A DNA stretch of 64,000 nt from Bradyrhizobium sp. LTSP849 (lineage in GTDB: Bacteria > Pseudomonadota > Alphaproteobacteria > Rhizobiales > Xanthobacteraceae), in assembly GCF_000938255.1 (NCBI RefSeq), contig NZ_JYMR01000052.1, positions 535,415 through 599,414 on the forward strand, read 5' to 3'. The notes under the pieces were generated by a model that was given only the letters and a program-made list of their open reading frames with translations, was not told the origin of the DNA and did no database searches. The position numbers and the translations under genes are program-made. Positions 62,106 through 64,000 of the stretch are shown here, piece after piece. Positions within the stretch are counted from its first letter, which is position 1. Each line of letters begins with the position of its first letter.

Positions 62106-63445
62106 GCAAGACAATGCGCATCCTCGCAAGCCTGGTCGTGATCGCCATCGTCGCGGTGGCGCTCGGCGTCTGGATCATCCGCGGGCCCGGCCCGCTCGAT
62201 TTCGCCAGCGGCACCAAGGTGGCACTGGCGGATTATCGCGCCGGCAAGCCGACAGGCGTGCCGGCTTCGCTGGAGAAGGCGAGCCTGGTCGAACGCGGTG
62301 AATATCTGGCGAAAGCGGCCGACTGCATGGTCTGCCATACCAAGCCCGGCGACAAGGAATACTCCGGCGGGCTCGGCTTCAAGCTGCCGTTCGGCACGCT
62401 CTATTCGACCAACATCACGCCGGACAAGGACACCGGCATCGGCAATTACAGCGACCAGGATTTCCTCAACGCGGTCCAGCATGGCAAGCGCCATGACGGC
62501 GCGCGGCTCTACCCGGCAATGCCGTACACGTCCTACACTTTCATGACCGACGAGGACGTGCTGGCGGTGAAGGCCTATCTGTTCAGCCTGCCGGCGGTGG
62601 CCGCAAAGGCGCCGGAGAACACGCTGTCGTTCCCGTTCAACCAGCGCTGGGCGATGATGTTCTGGTCGGCCGTGTTCAATCCGGACACGCGCTTTGCGCC
62701 TGATGCCTCGAAGAGCCCGGAGTGGAATCGCGGCGCGTATCTCGCCGAAGCGCTGGCGCATTGCGGCGAGTGCCACACGCCGCGCAATCTCGGCTTTGCG
62801 CTCGACAACCGCAAGAAGTTCGCCGGCGCCATCACCGCCGGCTGGCACGCCTTCAACATCTCCTCCGACAAGGCGACCGGTCTCGGCAATTGGCGCGACG
62901 AGGATCTGATCGCCTATCTGTCGCTCGGCCACGCGCCGGGCCATGGCTCGGCCTCGGGTCCGATGGGCGAAGCCGTCGACCACAGCTTCAGCCAGTTCGC
63001 CCCCGAAGACATCCGCGGCATCGTTGCGTATCTGCGCAGCGTGCCGCCCGTGCCCTCGCCCGACCTTCCGGCCGGCACCGCGCCGATCGCGCCCGCCTCG
63101 CACAAGGACGGCGTGACGGCGGATGCCCGCGGCAAGAAGGTGTTCGCCAGCGCCTGCGCCAGCTGCCACGGCTGGAGCGGCGAAAGCCCGGTGTCGCCGA
63201 TGGCGACGCTGACCGGCACCTGGGCCGTCAACGACCCCGCCGCCACCAACGTCGCGCAGATCGTGCTCTCCGGCACCAAGCGCCACACGCCCGACAGCGC
63301 ACTCTCGATGCCGGCGTTCGGCAATGCGTATAGCGACGACGAGATCGCAGCCGTGGCGAACTACGTGACGGCGCGGTTCGGTGCAAAGGGCTCGAAGCTG
63401 ACGGCGAAGGATGTTGCGGAGTTGCGGGAGCAGACGGCGGAGTGA
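62102..63445 (+). CDS. Triheme cytochrome c, membrane-anchored
   Basis: A 447-residue protein with one N-terminal span (ILASLVVIAIVAVALGVWII) and three heme sites: CMVCH (75-79), CGECH (221-225) and CASCH (352-356). This is the electron-accepting subunit found with periplasmic alcohol, aldehyde and nicotinate dehydrogenases. The ATG overlaps the large subunit stop (ATGA). It passes electrons to the quinone pool or an oxidase. Confidence 0.93.
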   Translation: MSKTMRILASLVVIAIVAVALGVWIIRGPGPLDFASGTKVALADYRAGKPTGVPASLEKASLVERGEYLAKAADCMVCHTKPGDKEYSGGLGFKLPFGTLYSTNITPDKDTGIGNYSDQDFLNAVQHGKRHDGARLYPAMPYTSYTFMTDEDVLAVKAYLFSLPAVAAKAPENTLSFPFNQRWAMMFWSAVFNPDTRFAPDASKSPEWNRGAYLAEALAHCGECHTPRNLGFALDNRKKFAGAITAGWHAFNISSDKATGLGNWRDEDLIAYLSLGHAPGHGSASGPMGEAVDHSFSQFAPEDIRGIVAYLRSVPPVPSPDLPAGTAPIAPASHKDGVTADARGKKVFASACASCHGWSGESPVSPMATLTGTWAVNDPAATNVAQIVLSGTKRHTPDSALSMPAFGNAYSDDEIAAVANYVTARFGAKGSKLTAKDVAELREQTAE

Positions 63446-63470
63446 ATCTCTCGCGGCGAACACCACTGCC

Positions 63471-63616
63471 CCTTCTCCCCTTGCGGGAGAAGGTGGCGCG
63501 AAGCGCCGGATGAGGGGTATCTATCCGCGAACGCAATAGGCAATTTCGCGCGCGGATAGATACCCCTCACCCGTCCCGCCGCTTACGCGGCGAGCCACCC
63601 TCTCCCGCAAGGAGGG
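63471..63616. repeat. Large nested inverted repeat
   Basis: TGAGGGGTATCTATCCGCG (63511-63529) returns exactly as its reverse complement at 63551-63569. The outer arms also match: CTCCCGCAAGG-type words at 63602-63613 mirror CCTTGCGGGAG near 63478-63488, with some insertions, and the left arm contains its own small hairpins (CTTCTCCC/GGGAGAAG, GGCGC/GCGCC). It lies just after the cytochrome gene and could act as a terminator, but its size suits a dispersed palindromic element. Confidence 0.8.
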
Positions 63617-63729
63617 CTTTGCACAGAGGGGCGAGCGGGCGCTTGAGGTGCGTCGCGGGCTTTTTTGATGTCAGCCCGCTACAGTGAGCGGCATTTTGCT
63701 CATTTCATCCCCTGTTGTCCTCTGTTTTT

Positions 63730-64000
63730 TCATGCGGAGACGGACTCCTGGCGTTGTGCGGCCAATGCGCCGGCCGCACGCCGTAGGTTGTAGGCGCAGC
63801 AGGCCAGCACGATGTGCACCTGATTGCGCTCGAAGTTGAAGAAGCGCATCCGCCGGAGACCATAATGCTCCTTGAACACGGCGTACGGACGCTCGACGGC
63901 GGCGCGCACCTTGGCGATTAGTTTGTTGCGCAGCTTCTGCCGCGGCGGCAGTTCGGGATGATGCTTGTTGGGCCGATGCATCAGGCGGTCCTTGATGCCA
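63730..64000 (-). CDS. IS5-type transposase, cut by the window edge
   Basis: The last 90 or so residues of a DDE transposase; its start lies beyond the right edge. GIKDRLMHRPNKHHPELPPR and AKVRAAVERPYAVFKEHYG are typical of the family, with the Arg-(3)-Glu-(6)-Lys part of the catalytic motif present, followed by NQVHIVLACCAYNLRRAAGAL. The end of the element should lie between 63620 and 63729, but without the other end its terminal repeats cannot be fixed. Confidence 0.85.
   Translation of the reverse strand, partial: GIKDRLMHRPNKHHPELPPRQKLRNKLIAKVRAAVERPYAVFKEHYGLRRMRFFNFERNQVHIVLACCAYNLRRAAGALAAQRQESVSA

Noticed and set aside
1..64000. CRISPR arrays, rRNA operons, phage genes or integrases
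   Set aside because: No evenly spaced short repeats, rRNA-like sequence or integrase family motifs were seen on reading both strands.

Overview
The window is about 64 kb of GC-rich DNA with alphaproteobacterial gene content: a yebC-ruvC-ruvA-ruvB run, a ybgC thioesterase, an HWE-type histidine kinase, soluble chemotaxis receptors, many LysR regulators and ABC uptake operons, and dispersed GC-rich palindromes whose read-through peptide is RPGEGRDP. This fits a slow-growing rhizobium of the Bradyrhizobium type, which I infer from style and gene content rather than from a database match. No rRNA, tRNA or CRISPR array was found. Region by region: 0-6.3 kb holds a TetR regulator divergent from a glutathione S-transferase, an ATP-dependent hydantoinase/oxoprolinase pair (hyuA-hyuB) and a sirtuin. 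6.4-10.8 kb holds a membrane-anchored protein of unknown role, a trimeric autotransporter adhesin, and a small operon built around an HWE histidine kinase that includes a 35-residue membrane peptide gene. 10.8-19 kb holds two SDR oxidoreductases, an NCS2 nucleobase permease, dctA, an ABC-F ATPase, a TPR protein and a DUF6065-like protein. 19-23.2 kb is an amidohydrolase-GAF-MFS operon divergent from a LysR gene. From 31.4 down to 23.2 kb on the minus strand runs a nine-gene operon: a polyamine/opine-type ABC importer, an FAD oxidoreductase, a three-part FAD/FAD/[2Fe-2S] amino-acid dehydrogenase and RidA. This is the layout expected for uptake and oxidation of an opine, D-amino acid or related imine-forming compound. 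A LysR gene diverges from it. Between 32.6 and 36.2 kb lies a cassette (an NMT1-type ABC importer and a MarR regulator) bracketed by a 165-base direct repeat made of the 3' end of that LysR gene, so it looks inserted. From 45.2 down to 36.4 kb another nine-gene minus-strand operon encodes an N-carbamoyl-D-amino acid hydrolase, a polar amino-acid importer with two paralogous binding proteins, a NodB-fold hydrolase of the imidase/PuuE type, a hydantoin/Asp-Glu racemase, an orphan family 5 binding protein and a metal-dependent amidohydrolase. Together these could convert hydantoins or carbamoyl compounds to D-amino acids, which the 23-27 kb oxidases could then consume; that link is inference. 46-52.3 kb returns to housekeeping DNA (amidotransferase, DUF1348, ybgC, an unpaired VapB-like antitoxin, a metallophosphoesterase, ruvBAC, yebC). 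52.5-55.8 kb has two tandem soluble chemoreceptors with the sensor domain at the C-terminus, one of them carrying a PilZ-like insert. 56-58.7 kb has a redox gene pair divergent from a LysR gene. 59.4-63.4 kb is a periplasmic molybdenum hydroxylase operon with a triheme cytochrome c. The window ends in a large nested inverted repeat and an IS5-type transposase cut by the window edge.
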